Part shown: piece after piece, positions 1-7,719 of the stretch
Position numbering within the stretch: position 1 is the first letter of the stretch
How the letters are laid out: the number at the start of each line of letters is the position of its first letter
NCBI GenBank assembly: GCA_030019105.1
Contig: JASEGY010000070.1
Span: forward strand, 1-11,746
Length of the DNA: 11,746 bases
Source: a bacterium
GTDB lineage: Bacteria > UBA9089 > JASEGY01
Reading direction: 5' to 3'
The notes under the pieces: model-generated
Told to the model about the DNA's origin: nothing
Databases searched by the model: none
What the model saw: only the letters and a program-made list of their open reading frames with translations
Program-made: the position numbers and the translations under genes

Positions 1-51
1 CGCAATCGTAACATTCTCGCGGACAACGCAAATGTTGCGGGGTAATAGTAT

Positions 52-237
52 AAATGGCTTGATGAGTATCGAGGTTTTCGTCATGTGGTGCGAAATGTTT
101 AGGCTTATCGGTTCAACGCGGCTAAACTGAAAGACTTAGTTGCACAAGCATCAGAAATGTTCTTGCAAGTTAAGCAAGAACTGCTGGCTTTTGCCGATTT
201 TATAGACCAGGCAATTAATGCATCCACGAAAGAATGA
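52..237 (+). pseudogene. HepT-like (HEPN) toxin gene remnant with internal amber codon
   Basis: This reading frame gives WLDEYRGFRHVVRNV, a stop (TAG at 100-102), then AYRFNAAKLKDLV and a helix ending LLAFADFIDQAIN, with a TGA stop at 235-237. The pattern DEYRGFRHVVRN(V)Y is typical of HepT-like HEPN ribonuclease toxins, which pair with MNT proteins, and R-(x4-6)-H type residues are present in RGFRH. A tyrosine codon (TAT/TAC) would be expected where the TAG stands, so a point mutation is the simplest explanation. Upstream, the same frame meets TAG at 46-48 and TAA at 43-45, so the N-terminal part is also lost or frameshifted or lies outside the window. The intact nucleotidyltransferase at 270 follows in the same direction and could have been its partner. 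Family assignment comes from the motif pattern only. Confidence 0.65.
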
Positions 238-269
238 GTTGGCAGCTATGAGGGAGAGAGGAGCAAAAG

Positions 270-662
270 ATGGCAAGAGAGTTATCAAAACATTTAGCGG
301 AAAATCTGGGACCAAAAGAGAAAGAGGCTATCTTGAGTTTTGTCAATCTTGTTACAGAAAGATACCGTGATAAAGTAGAATTCATTTATCTCTTTGGCTC
401 AAGAGCGAGGGGGGAAGGAAAAAAAGGAAGTGATATCGATCTATTAATCTGTGTCGATAAATGGGAAAATAAATACTTAGATGAGCTTTCTGATCTTTCC
501 TTTGATTTTATATTGGACTACAATCTCTTACTATCTCCTATTATCTACGATAAGAAAGAATGGCTGGAGGAGAATGAAGCCGGGACGCCTTTTATTAGAA
601 GCGTCCGGAGAGAAGGAATAGAGTTATGGAAGCGAAGAAGAAGTACATTGAGGCTGAAATAA
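270..662 (+). CDS. Minimal nucleotidyltransferase (MNT), MntA-like
   Basis: A 130-residue protein with the DNA polymerase beta-like nucleotidyltransferase signature: FGSRARG at about 42-48 followed by GSDIDLL at 53-59, giving the metal-binding aspartates D55 and D57. A further acidic candidate lies in the FDFILDY stretch at 78-84. Length and fold match stand-alone MNT proteins, which in type VII toxin-antitoxin systems (MntA/HepT) add nucleotides to a HEPN RNase and silence it. The start ATG at 270 sits behind a purine-rich GGGAGAGAGGAG. The 3' end overlaps a short frame (626-676) that looks like the beginning of a HEPN gene, and a decayed HepT-like gene lies upstream, so the protein seems to have lost its intact toxin. 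Fold is confident; role as an antitoxin is inference. Confidence 0.85.
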   Translation: MARELSKHLAENLGPKEKEAILSFVNLVTERYRDKVEFIYLFGSRARGEGKKGSDIDLLICVDKWENKYLDELSDLSFDFILDYNLLLSPIIYDKKEWLEENEAGTPFIRSVRREGIELWKRRRSTLRLK

Positions 663-676
663 GGAGGTATGTCTAA
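626..676 (+). pseudogene. Possible 5' stub of a HEPN partner gene
   Basis: ATG at 626, inside the end of the MNT gene and in another frame, opens a 16-codon frame reading MEAKKKYIEAEIRRYV before TAA at 674-676. HEPN proteins of the COG1895/UPF0332 group that partner MNT proteins often begin with a similar charged helix (K-x-Y-I-E-x-E-I-x-R) and often overlap the MNT gene by a few codons. Here the frame ends at once and a different gene begins, with AAGGAGG (661-667) lying inside the stub. I infer a deletion that replaced the rest of the HEPN gene. The match is short, so chance cannot be excluded. Confidence 0.35.
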
Positions 677-677
677 G

Positions 678-983
678 ATGGCTGTGACAATTCCAAAAGC
701 TACTCTTAAAATAATGACTGAGCTCACAGGCGAGCCAATATTTGAGAGGGCCTTGCCCATTACTTTGAAGGATAGCATAGAACATCGGTTAGAAAGAATT
801 AATCAGGAGTTAGAGATTTATCAGAAAAAATATAGGATGGATTTTACTAAATTTAATGCCCTCTGGGCAAAAGAGGAGGTTACTAATCAATCTTCTTATG
901 AAGTAGAAAAAGATTTTTTAGAATGGGACGGCCTAATTATGCGGAAAGATAAACTTGAGGAATTGTCTAAATGGATTATTTAG
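678..983 (+). CDS. Small coiled-coil protein, putative antitoxin of the following gene
   Basis: A 101-residue, highly charged, probably all-helical protein. Residues about 30-55 (LKDSIEHRLERINQELEIYQ) have a heptad-like pattern suited to a coiled coil, and the C-terminal half carries SYEVEKDFLEWDGLI followed by another helix. I have a sense of similar small proteins (K-x-M-x-F-x-x-F ... YEVEKDxxEWD) next to small His-motif proteins in archaea and bacteria, but no named family is certain. Two ATGs are possible: 669 and 678. The strong AAGGAGG at 661-667 leaves 1 nt before 669 but 10 nt before 678, so 678 is chosen. It overlaps the next gene by 13 bp, which points to translational coupling and a joint function. 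Confidence 0.7.
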   Translation: MAVTIPKATLKIMTELTGEPIFERALPITLKDSIEHRLERINQELEIYQKKYRMDFTKFNALWAKEEVTNQSSYEVEKDFLEWDGLIMRKDKLEELSKWII

Positions 984-1312
984 AGCCACATCATTTCCTT
1001 AGAGAAATTATAGAAAGATGTGTTGTCTCTGAAATAGTAACTACCTATGAATCACATATTGATGAGGATATTATTCTCAAAATGAGAATCTCTCTTGTCA
1101 ATGATGCTTTTATAGATCTTTTCTATAATAGTCGAAATGGTAAGACTTCATTTGCTCTAATTAAGGATAGATGTAGAATTTACGGGGCAGATAATGCCTT
1201 GCCAATAGGCTGGCATATCCATCCTTTTGGCAACCCTGCTGCGCATGTTCCTTCTGAAGCGGTAACTTTCAGATGGTTTCTGGAGACAGTTGAAAGGCAA
1301 CTAACTAATTAG
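971..1312 (+). CDS. Small protein with W-H-x-H-P-F motif, TumE/DUF6516-like putative toxin
   Basis: A 113-residue protein. The middle is a run of beta-strand-like segments (IILKMRISLVNDAFIDLFYN, KTSFALIKDRCRIYG) followed by GWHIHPFGNPAAHVPS at 80-95, with H82, H84 and H92 as an eye-catching trio, and then an amphipathic helix (VTFRWFLETVERQL). That layout, a small beta-rich core followed by a His-containing motif and a terminal helix, recalls the TumE/DUF6516 toxin family and its archaeal relatives. The match is from memory of pattern and not from an alignment, so the family name is tentative. The ATG at 971 lies inside the end of the coiled-coil gene, with GAGG at 957-960 ten bases upstream. 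Gene order (helical partner first, overlapping) is that of a type II toxin-antitoxin operon. Confidence 0.65.
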   Translation: MDYLEPHHFLREIIERCVVSEIVTTYESHIDEDIILKMRISLVNDAFIDLFYNSRNGKTSFALIKDRCRIYGADNALPIGWHIHPFGNPAAHVPSEAVTFRWFLETVERQLTN

Positions 1313-1340
1313 ACTTCATCTTATAGCTCTTAAGATAAAT

Positions 1341-1456
1341 ATTTTGGGGTAAGCGAATTCAAGACAGGTTATGTAGCTTTCGGAGTTAATCCTTTAGGAT
1401 TTCATTAGTTATGAAAGGCTAAAGCCTAAACTCCAAAGGATAACCAACCCCAAAAT
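1341..1456. repeat. Palindromic MITE-like element with cloverleaf potential
   Basis: The perfect 10-bp inverted repeats ATTTTGGGGT (1341-1350) and ACCCCAAAAT (1447-1456) bound the unit. Inside, GGAGTT (1382-1387) pairs with AACTCC (1429-1434) and encloses three further dyads: AATCC-TTTA-GGATT (1388-1401), TTTCAT-TAGTT-ATGAAA (1400-1416, overlapping the first) and AGGCT-AA-AGCCT (1416-1427). The result is a multi-branched fold in DNA or RNA. It fills most of the gap between the putative toxin-antitoxin pair and gmd. It may be a non-autonomous mobile element or a genome-wide palindromic repeat, and could also stop or pause transcription. No second copy is present in this window. Confidence 0.6.
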
Positions 1457-1496
1457 CTTTTTCATGAAGTCTATAGAAGGAACAAAATTTTAGGCC

Positions 1497-1503
1497 AAAG
1501 GAG
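1497..1503 (+). promoter_or_regulatory. Ribosome binding site deciding the gmd start
   Basis: AAAGGAG lies 7 nt before a GTG (1511) and 10 nt before an ATG (1514) in the same frame. Both are usable. ATG 1514 gives the usual N-terminus MKKALITG of the family and is preferred. Confidence 0.5.
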
Positions 1504-1513
1504 AAAATGAGTG

Positions 1514-3453
<1,940 letters not shown>

Positions 3454-3485
3454 ATGAAGAAGGTGAGAGTAGAGGGGGCGGGATC

Positions 3486-4247
3486 ATGGAAACTGAAAGT
3501 TTGATAAAGAATTTGATAAAAAAGAAGAGGGCGGCCCTTCAATATTTCATCAATCAGCTTATAAATACTAAGGCAAAGGAACACATTGGGAAGATATTTC
3601 TCTTTGGAAGTCTATCCAAAGGCCGGATAAAAGAAGATAGCGACATAGACCTCCTTGTCTTCTGTACCAGCAAGACTGATCTGGTCTTTGAAAAATGTCT
3701 GGACCTTCAGTTAGATACTTATTCTCAATATCTTGAGAGCGTAGAACCATTAGTCTATCCTGTAGAGATGATGAAAAGTCCGGATTCATATTTTTTCTAT
3801 AGAGTAGCAAAATATGGGGAGGAGGTTTATGGAATGGATGAGGATAGACTTAAGATGCAGGAGGCCAGGAACTATCTGTCCTTAGCGGAAGAGTACTTAG
3901 AAGGGGCTAAAGAGAATATAAGTGCTAAAAGGGATAGAATTGCGATAGATACTGGTTACAACGCAGCCGAGTTAGCTGTGAAAGCCTTGCTTCTTTTGGA
4001 GATGGAGGATATTCCTTCAAGCCATGGAGGAGTAGTGGGAGAATTCGGTAGGCTGTATGTTAAAACAGAAAAGGTAGCAAGAGAATTTGGTCGTGGCCTT
4101 AATAAGGCCTTGGCCCTGAGAAATAGAGCAAGATATGTCTACGATGTGCAGCTTTCTGTTGCAGAGGCTACTGAGGTGATTGAATTGGCCACTAAGGTAA
4201 TTAAGCTGGCTGATGAAGTGATATCAGTAATCAATCTGCAGGTCTAA
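3486..4247 (+). CDS. MNT-HEPN fusion protein (nucleotidyltransferase plus HEPN domain)
   Basis: A 253-residue protein joining two domains that are usually separate genes. The N-terminal ~115 residues form an MNT domain with LFGSLSKG at 39-46 and DSDIDLLVF at 51-59 (metal-binding D53 and D55). From about 125 to 250 follows an all-helical HEPN domain of the COG1895 type: ARNYLSLAEEYLEGAKE, GYNAAELAVKALLLLE, the SSHGG loop at 178-182, and LRNRARYVYD at 211-220. The last motif stands where R-(x4-6)-H catalyses RNA cleavage in active HEPN RNases, but here a tyrosine replaces the histidine, so RNase activity is uncertain. The gene starts 33 bp after fcl and ends 3 bp before the next gene, so it appears to be co-transcribed with the sugar genes. 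Possible self-regulated toxin, or a modifying enzyme. Confidence 0.85.
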   Translation: METESLIKNLIKKKRAALQYFINQLINTKAKEHIGKIFLFGSLSKGRIKEDSDIDLLVFCTSKTDLVFEKCLDLQLDTYSQYLESVEPLVYPVEMMKSPDSYFFYRVAKYGEEVYGMDEDRLKMQEARNYLSLAEEYLEGAKENISAKRDRIAIDTGYNAAELAVKALLLLEMEDIPSSHGGVVGEFGRLYVKTEKVAREFGRGLNKALALRNRARYVYDVQLSVAEATEVIELATKVIKLADEVISVINLQV

Positions 4248-4250
4248 AAA

Positions 4251-5672
4251 ATGAATAAGTCAGAAAAGATAGCCTATTTTAATTCCATCGCCAAAGATCG
4301 AGATTGGTGGAAACAGAGGAATAGCTACTACTACTCAGAATTAGAGAGATTTCTGAGATTCATTATTCCACCTGAGACATCTCTTTTAGAAATCGGTTGT
4401 GGCACCGGTGACTTCATTGGCTATCTGCAACCGGCCCGGGGAGTGGGGGTAGATATTAGCCCGGAGATGGTAACAAGGGCTCAAAAGAAGTATCCGGAGT
4501 ACACCTTTCTGGTTGATGATGCTGAGGAACTTCACCTTAACGAAAAATTCGATTATGTGATCTTGTCTGATCTGGTAGGTCACTTGTCTGATGTCTGGCA
4601 GGCCTTTCGGGAATTACAAAAGGTAACAACTCCGGAGACAAGAGTGGTTATCACCTATTACAATTATCTCTGGGAGCCTCTGCTTAGTTTAGGAGAGAGA
4701 TTTGGCCTGAAGATGAAACAGACCTATCAGAACTGGCTATCTTTAGAAGACATAGAAAATCTGCTTAAGTTGAACGGTTACGAGGTGGTCCAGAAGGGAT
4801 TCAGACTGCTTCTGCCCAAAGATATCCCTTTGCTTTCAAGCCTGTTAAACCGTCTAATGGCTAAATTCCCTCTGATAAAGAATCTATGTCTGGTGGAATA
4901 CATCGTGGCTAAAGAGAAAGAGGGGATTAGAGACAGGCTGAGGAAGGATTATTCCTCTTCTGTTATCATCCCTTGCAAGGACGAAGCCGGAAATATTGAG
5001 GCTGCGGTAGAGCGAACGCCTGAGATGGGAAAGCACACCGAGCTTATCTTTGTTGATGGAAATTCTATTGATAGCACGGTAGAGAAGATAGAAGAAATGA
5101 TAGCCAAATACAAGGGGAAGAAAGATATTAAGCTGATCCATCAAGGTTTGGGCAAAGGAAAAGGAGATGCGGTCAGAAAGGGATTCGCCGCCGCCGCAGG
5201 GGACATCTTCTTTATCCTTGATTCTGATCTGACGGTTCCTCCGGAAGACCTGCCGAAATTCTATCTGGCTCTGACAGAAGGTAATGGTGAATTTATCAAT
5301 GGCACCAGGCTCGTCTATCAGATGGAGAAACAGGCCATGAGACACCTTAATCTGATCGCCAATAAACTCTTCAGCCTCATCTTCACCTGGCTTCTTGAGC
5401 AGCGAATAAAGGATACCCTCTGCGGGACCAAGGTGCTTTTTAGAAGAGATTATGAAAAGATTGCCCAAAACCGGAACTTCTTTGGGGACTTTGATCCCTT
5501 TGGAGACTTTGACCTCCTTTTTGGAGCGGCTAAGTTGAATCTCAAGATTGTGGAGATACCGATAAGATACCGGGAGCGCACTTACGGAGAGATAAAGATA
5601 AGCAGGTTCAGCCACGGCTGGCTGCTTTTAAAGATGTGCGGTATTGCCTTTCGGAAGTTGAAGCTTAATTAA
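4251..5672 (+). CDS. Bifunctional SAM methyltransferase / GT2 glycosyltransferase
   Basis: A 473-residue fusion. Residues ~1-215 form a class I SAM-dependent methyltransferase with LLEIGCGTGD at 45-54 (motif I) and GVGVDIS at 64-70. From about 235 a GT-A fold begins: VIIPCKDEAGNIE at 238-250, LIFVDGNSID at 265-274, and DSDLT at 324-328, the DxD-like metal and nucleotide-sugar site. The C-terminal EIPIRYRERTYGEIKISRF at about 435-453 is typical of DPM1/Alg5-like GT2 enzymes that charge a polyprenyl phosphate with sugar. Fusions of these two domains are a known architecture in surface-polysaccharide clusters. There is no clear transmembrane segment. The gene follows the MNT-HEPN fusion by 3 bp. 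Substrates are not readable from sequence; the lipid-linked sugar could serve the GT39 protein downstream. Confidence 0.9.
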   Translation: MNKSEKIAYFNSIAKDRDWWKQRNSYYYSELERFLRFIIPPETSLLEIGCGTGDFIGYLQPARGVGVDISPEMVTRAQKKYPEYTFLVDDAEELHLNEKFDYVILSDLVGHLSDVWQAFRELQKVTTPETRVVITYYNYLWEPLLSLGERFGLKMKQTYQNWLSLEDIENLLKLNGYEVVQKGFRLLLPKDIPLLSSLLNRLMAKFPLIKNLCLVEYIVAKEKEGIRDRLRKDYSSSVIIPCKDEAGNIEAAVERTPEMGKHTELIFVDGNSIDSTVEKIEEMIAKYKGKKDIKLIHQGLGKGKGDAVRKGFAAAAGDIFFILDSDLTVPPEDLPKFYLALTEGNGEFINGTRLVYQMEKQAMRHLNLIANKLFSLIFTWLLEQRIKDTLCGTKVLFRRDYEKIAQNRNFFGDFDPFGDFDLLFGAAKLNLKIVEIPIRYRERTYGEIKISRFSHGWLLLKMCGIAFRKLKLN

Positions 5673-5673
5673 A

Positions 5674-5790
5674 ATAGGTATCCTCTTCAAATTTAATGGT
5701 AGTTGTAGGGGCTTGATTTATCAAGCCCAATACGGAGGGTTCGATAAATCGAACCCCTACATGTTCCCCGAAATATTGAGAGGATACTAT
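5674..5790. repeat. Palindromic repeat element with two hairpins
   Basis: Outer imperfect inverted repeats ATAGGTATCCTCT (5674-5686) and AGAGGATACTAT (5779-5790) enclose a compact core at 5704-5761. The core begins TGTAGGGG and ends CCCCTACA. It holds two perfect 9-bp hairpins: GGGCTTGAT-TT-ATCAAGCCC (5709-5728) and GGGTTCGAT-AA-ATCGAACCC (5737-5756), whose 2-nt loops, TT and AA, are complementary. The design matches the GAGCTTGCTC element next door in layout but not in sequence. It lies right after the stop of the fusion glycosyltransferase and could act as a transcription stop, though no T-tract follows. Probably a MITE-like or genome-wide palindromic repeat. Confidence 0.7.
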
Positions 5791-5865
5791 CCGAAAGGGG
5801 GCCTTGTTCATCGTTTCGGCCATTAGATCAATTTTGTAGTGGTCGAGCTTGCTCGACATTACGGC

Positions 5866-5872
5866 AGAGCAA
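5866..5872 (+). repeat. Target site duplication, left copy (AGAGCAA)
   Basis: AGAGCAA directly precedes the inserted element and is repeated at 6038-6044. It can be read as 8 bp (CAGAGCAA) if the last C of the insert is counted as target. Confidence 0.8.
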
Positions 5873-6037
5873 GGGGAGCATGTTGAAAAAGTTCCTTAAG
5901 GGTGCAATAAGGGTACAATCTGAAAAAATTGTCTAATATCGTCTATACATAACAAGGGTGGCCTGCTTAGCACAAATAGCTTATCCCTTACTTTGTTATG
6001 CATAAATGGCATAGGGAACTTTTAGGGAACGCTCCCC
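5873..6037. mobile_element. 165-bp non-autonomous insertion (MITE) inside the palindromic element
   Basis: The insert begins GGGGAGCATGTTGAAAAAGTTCC and ends with the complement of GGGGAGCGTTCCCTAAAAGTTCC; 17 of these 23 terminal positions agree, with blocks GGGGAGC and AAAAGTTCC perfect. AGAGCAA duplications flank it exactly. Inside there is another dyad, ATACATAACAA against TTGTTATGCAT (near 5946-6003), and no open frame of useful length. Exact termini, target duplication and interruption of a repeat that is intact elsewhere in the window together show that it arrived by transposition. A 7-8 bp duplication limits which transposase families could have moved it, but I cannot name one. Confidence 0.85.
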
Positions 6038-6044
6038 AGAGCAA
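6038..6044 (+). repeat. Target site duplication, right copy (AGAGCAA)
   Basis: Direct repeat of 5866-5872, on the other side of the 165-bp insert. Sequence to its right (GCTCTGCC) completes the broken hairpin of the host element. Confidence 0.8.
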
Positions 6045-6094
6045 GCTCTGCCACTACAAAGAAGTTAGTAAGTGGCCGAAACGGTGAACATCGC

Positions 6095-6108
6095 CCGATT
6101 TTAATCGG
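6095..6108. other. Small hairpin upstream of the MNT/HEPN operon
   Basis: CCGATT-TT-AATCGG is a perfect 6-bp stem with a 2-nt loop, about 44 bp before the MNT start at 6152. It might be a further fragment of a palindromic repeat or an operator-like site. Nothing else supports a role. Confidence 0.3.
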
Positions 6109-6151
6109 CGCCGGAGAGATAACGGCGCGAAATTAAAAAGAGGTTAAAAAG

Positions 6152-6475
6152 ATGTCTACTCGACAACGATTGATTCATAAGGTAGTTAAGGAATTAAAGG
6201 CAAGAATCTCTGATAAATACGAACTTCAGGAAATGAGAGTATTCGGTTCCTCAGCACGCGGAGATTGCAGAGAAGATTCAGACATTGATATATTTGTTCA
6301 TCTCTTAAGGGTGAATCGCCAGATAGAAGAAGCCTTATTTGATATTGCTTATGAGATGGAACTAAGGTATGATTGCCTTATTGATTTGATAGTTTTTGGT
6401 GACGACACGATGAAAAAAAAGTACCCCAAACCACCTATTTATCATAAGGTTTTTAGTGAAGGGATGAAAGTATGA
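6152..6475 (+). CDS. Minimal nucleotidyltransferase (MNT) of an MNT/HEPN pair
   Basis: A 107-residue MNT protein: RVFGSSARGDCREDSDIDIFV spans about residues 29-49 with the GS(x)ARG turn at 32-37 and metal-binding D44 and D46. A third acidic residue, D78, sits in the strand LIDLIVF. Size and motifs fit the antitoxin-type MNT proteins that AMPylate or otherwise modify a HEPN partner. GAGG at 6140-6143 lies 8 nt before the ATG. The stop overlaps the next ATG by 4 bp (ATGA), so the HEPN protein is translationally coupled. It differs clearly in sequence from the other two MNT domains in this window, so it is not a recent duplicate of them. Confidence 0.9.
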   Translation: MSTRQRLIHKVVKELKARISDKYELQEMRVFGSSARGDCREDSDIDIFVHLLRVNRQIEEALFDIAYEMELRYDCLIDLIVFGDDTMKKKYPKPPIYHKVFSEGMKV

Positions 6476-6879
6476 AACCAGAGGATACCCAAGCCTTGAT
6501 TTCTTATAGAATGGAGCGGTCTAAAGAATCTATTCAAGCAGCCCAAATAATGCTTGAGAATGAAATGCTTACCTTCTCGATGAATCGCGTCTACTATGCT
6601 ATGTTTTATGCTGTTCAAGCGCTCCTTGTCTTGCATGGTGTTTCTTTTTCGAAACATGGGCAAGTCAAAGGATATTTTAACCGTGAGTTGATAAAAACAG
6701 GCGTCTTGCCGATAGAAATGGGGAAGACATACAATAAAGCTTTTGAATATCGCCAAAAGTTTGATTATGTTGACTTTGCTGTTCCTGATCACGAAATGGT
6801 TTGCGAATATATTGAAAAAGCCAGGGAATTTCACGCAAGGATTCATGGGTATATTCAGGCCCAACAGCAAAACATCTAA
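6472..6879 (+). CDS. HEPN domain protein (COG1895/UPF0332 type), partner of the MNT
   Basis: A 135-residue all-helical protein. It has the family pattern RMERSKESIQAAQIML (about 13-28), SMNRVYYAMFYAVQALL (36-52), a FSKHGQVKGYFNREL loop-helix (59-73) and EYRQKFDYVDF (92-102). The last is the place of the R-(x4-6)-H motif in RNase HEPN proteins; here R94 is followed by FDY instead of a histidine, as is common in this COG1895 subgroup, whose activity is less well understood. It overlaps the MNT gene by 4 bp. Most likely a toxin-antitoxin or nucleotide-modification pair. Which of the two is toxic cannot be told from sequence. Confidence 0.88.
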   Translation: MKPEDTQALISYRMERSKESIQAAQIMLENEMLTFSMNRVYYAMFYAVQALLVLHGVSFSKHGQVKGYFNRELIKTGVLPIEMGKTYNKAFEYRQKFDYVDFAVPDHEMVCEYIEKAREFHARIHGYIQAQQQNI

Positions 6880-6906
6880 GAGCTAAGCTTGGAAGGAATC
6901 GTATGA

Positions 6907-6996
6907 ATGAAGAAGGTTGTTGAATGGCTGAAATTACTACAAACCCGGAATATCAAAGACTTAGATGCAGCTTCAACCACATTAAGGGAGATTTAG
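6907..6996 (+). pseudogene. Possible 5' stub of a methyltransferase-type gene
   Basis: A 29-codon frame begins at ATG 6907 (MKKVVEWLKLLQTRNIKDLD...), continues AASTTLREI and stops with TAG immediately before the TTG start at 6997. The opening resembles N-termini of longer SAM methyltransferases in polysaccharide clusters, which read roughly VEWLKLLQTKNIxDLDDPxTTLLHREI before the catalytic domain. If so, everything after that is missing and the next methyltransferase was joined directly behind. It could also be a short leader peptide, since the AAGGGAG binding site of the next gene lies within it. The resemblance is from memory, so confidence is low. Confidence 0.4.
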
Positions 6997-7719
6997 TTGA
7001 TAGAAAATGAAATAGCTCATGGTAAAAAGATATGCCCCGAGGCTGAGCTTGTCTGGGGATGGGGGACTCCAGCCGGAAAGTTACGAGCTGAGAGACGGGC
7101 TCGATTTTTGATCAACGCTGGAGAAATAACCGAGGGAAAGAAAATTTTAGAGATAGGATGCGGGACAGGAGTCTTTACCGAGAAGATTGTCAGGACAGGG
7201 GCAGAGATTATCGCCATCGACATCTCACCTGAATTGATCGAAAGGGCCAGGGAAAGAGAGGTCTCTTCCAATGTCCAATTTGAGGTCATGAATGTGGAAA
7301 AGATGGACTTCCCGGATAATAATTTTGATTCTGTGGTTGGTTCATCCATCTTGCATCATCTTAATTTAGAAAAAGCCTTCTTAGAAATTAAACGGGTTTT
7401 AAAACCGGAAGGCAGAGTGGCCTTTGCCGAACCTAATATGATGAATCCTCAGATTATGATTCAGAAGAATATTAAGCCAATAAAGAGATGGCTTGGTGAT
7501 TCTCCGGATGAGACAGCTTTTTTTAGGTGGTCATTAAAGAATAGGTTGCAGGAGTGTGGATTTGGCCAAATCCTTATAGAACCTTTTGATTTTCTTCATC
7601 CCTTTACTCCTGCCCCTTTAATTCCGATAGTGGATAAAGTGGGACAAATGGCTGAAAGGCTGCCGATCTTAAGAGAGATAGCCGGGTCTTTATTGATCCA
7701 GGCAAAATTAATAAAATGA
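6997..7719 (+). CDS. Class I SAM-dependent methyltransferase
   Basis: A 240-residue methyltransferase. Motif I is ILEIGCGTGVF at 50-60, the acidic end of strand 2 is IIAIDIS at about 71-77, and the later EVMNVEKMDFPDNNFDSVVGSSILHHL with EIKRVLKPEGRVAF is the usual Methyltransf_11 pattern. The N-terminal VWGWGTPAGKLRAERRARFL is typical of methyltransferases found in polysaccharide and lipid clusters. The start is a TTG, with AAGGGAG at 6984-6990 six bases ahead; the nearby ATG is out of frame. It overlaps the next methyltransferase by 4 bp. Likely substrates are a sugar, lipid carrier or glycan of this locus, which the sequence does not specify. Confidence 0.88.
   Translation: MIENEIAHGKKICPEAELVWGWGTPAGKLRAERRARFLINAGEITEGKKILEIGCGTGVFTEKIVRTGAEIIAIDISPELIERAREREVSSNVQFEVMNVEKMDFPDNNFDSVVGSSILHHLNLEKAFLEIKRVLKPEGRVAFAEPNMMNPQIMIQKNIKPIKRWLGDSPDETAFFRWSLKNRLQECGFGQILIEPFDFLHPFTPAPLIPIVDKVGQMAERLPILREIAGSLLIQAKLIK

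Larger units (their letters stand above)
5804..6090. mobile_element. Palindromic element copy 1, split by an inserted element
   Basis: The terminal inverted repeats are TTGTTCATCGTTTCGGCC (5804-5821) and GGCCGAAACGGTGAACA (6074-6090). Inside, TTGTAGT (5834-5840) pairs with ACTACAA (6053-6059), and the hairpin GTCGAGC-TT-GCTCGAC is intact at 5842-5857. The second hairpin, GCAGAGC-AA-GCTCTGC, is broken: its left half ends at 5872 and its right half resumes at 6038. Removing 5873-6044 restores a unit of about 115 bp that matches, in reverse orientation, the copies at 10462-10577 and 11651 onward. It has no coding capacity, so it is a MITE-like element that needs an outside transposase, or another type of dispersed palindrome. 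Confidence 0.8.

Noticed and set aside
669..677. ATG 669 as start of the coiled-coil gene
   Set aside because: AAGGAGG ends 1 nt before it, too close for initiation; ATG 678 has a 10-nt spacing.
4884..5615. Long minus-strand frame (243 codons) inside the methyltransferase/GT2 gene
   Set aside because: It is antisense to clear GT2 motifs, has no recognisable domain or binding site, and has a composition typical of a shadow frame.
5873..6037. Small RNA or gene within the 165-bp insert
   Set aside because: There is no promoter or useful reading frame; inverted ends and target duplication explain it as a mobile element.
6442..6870. Minus-strand frame of 142 codons across the MNT/HEPN junction
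   Set aside because: It is fully antisense to a confident MNT/HEPN operon and shows no motif.
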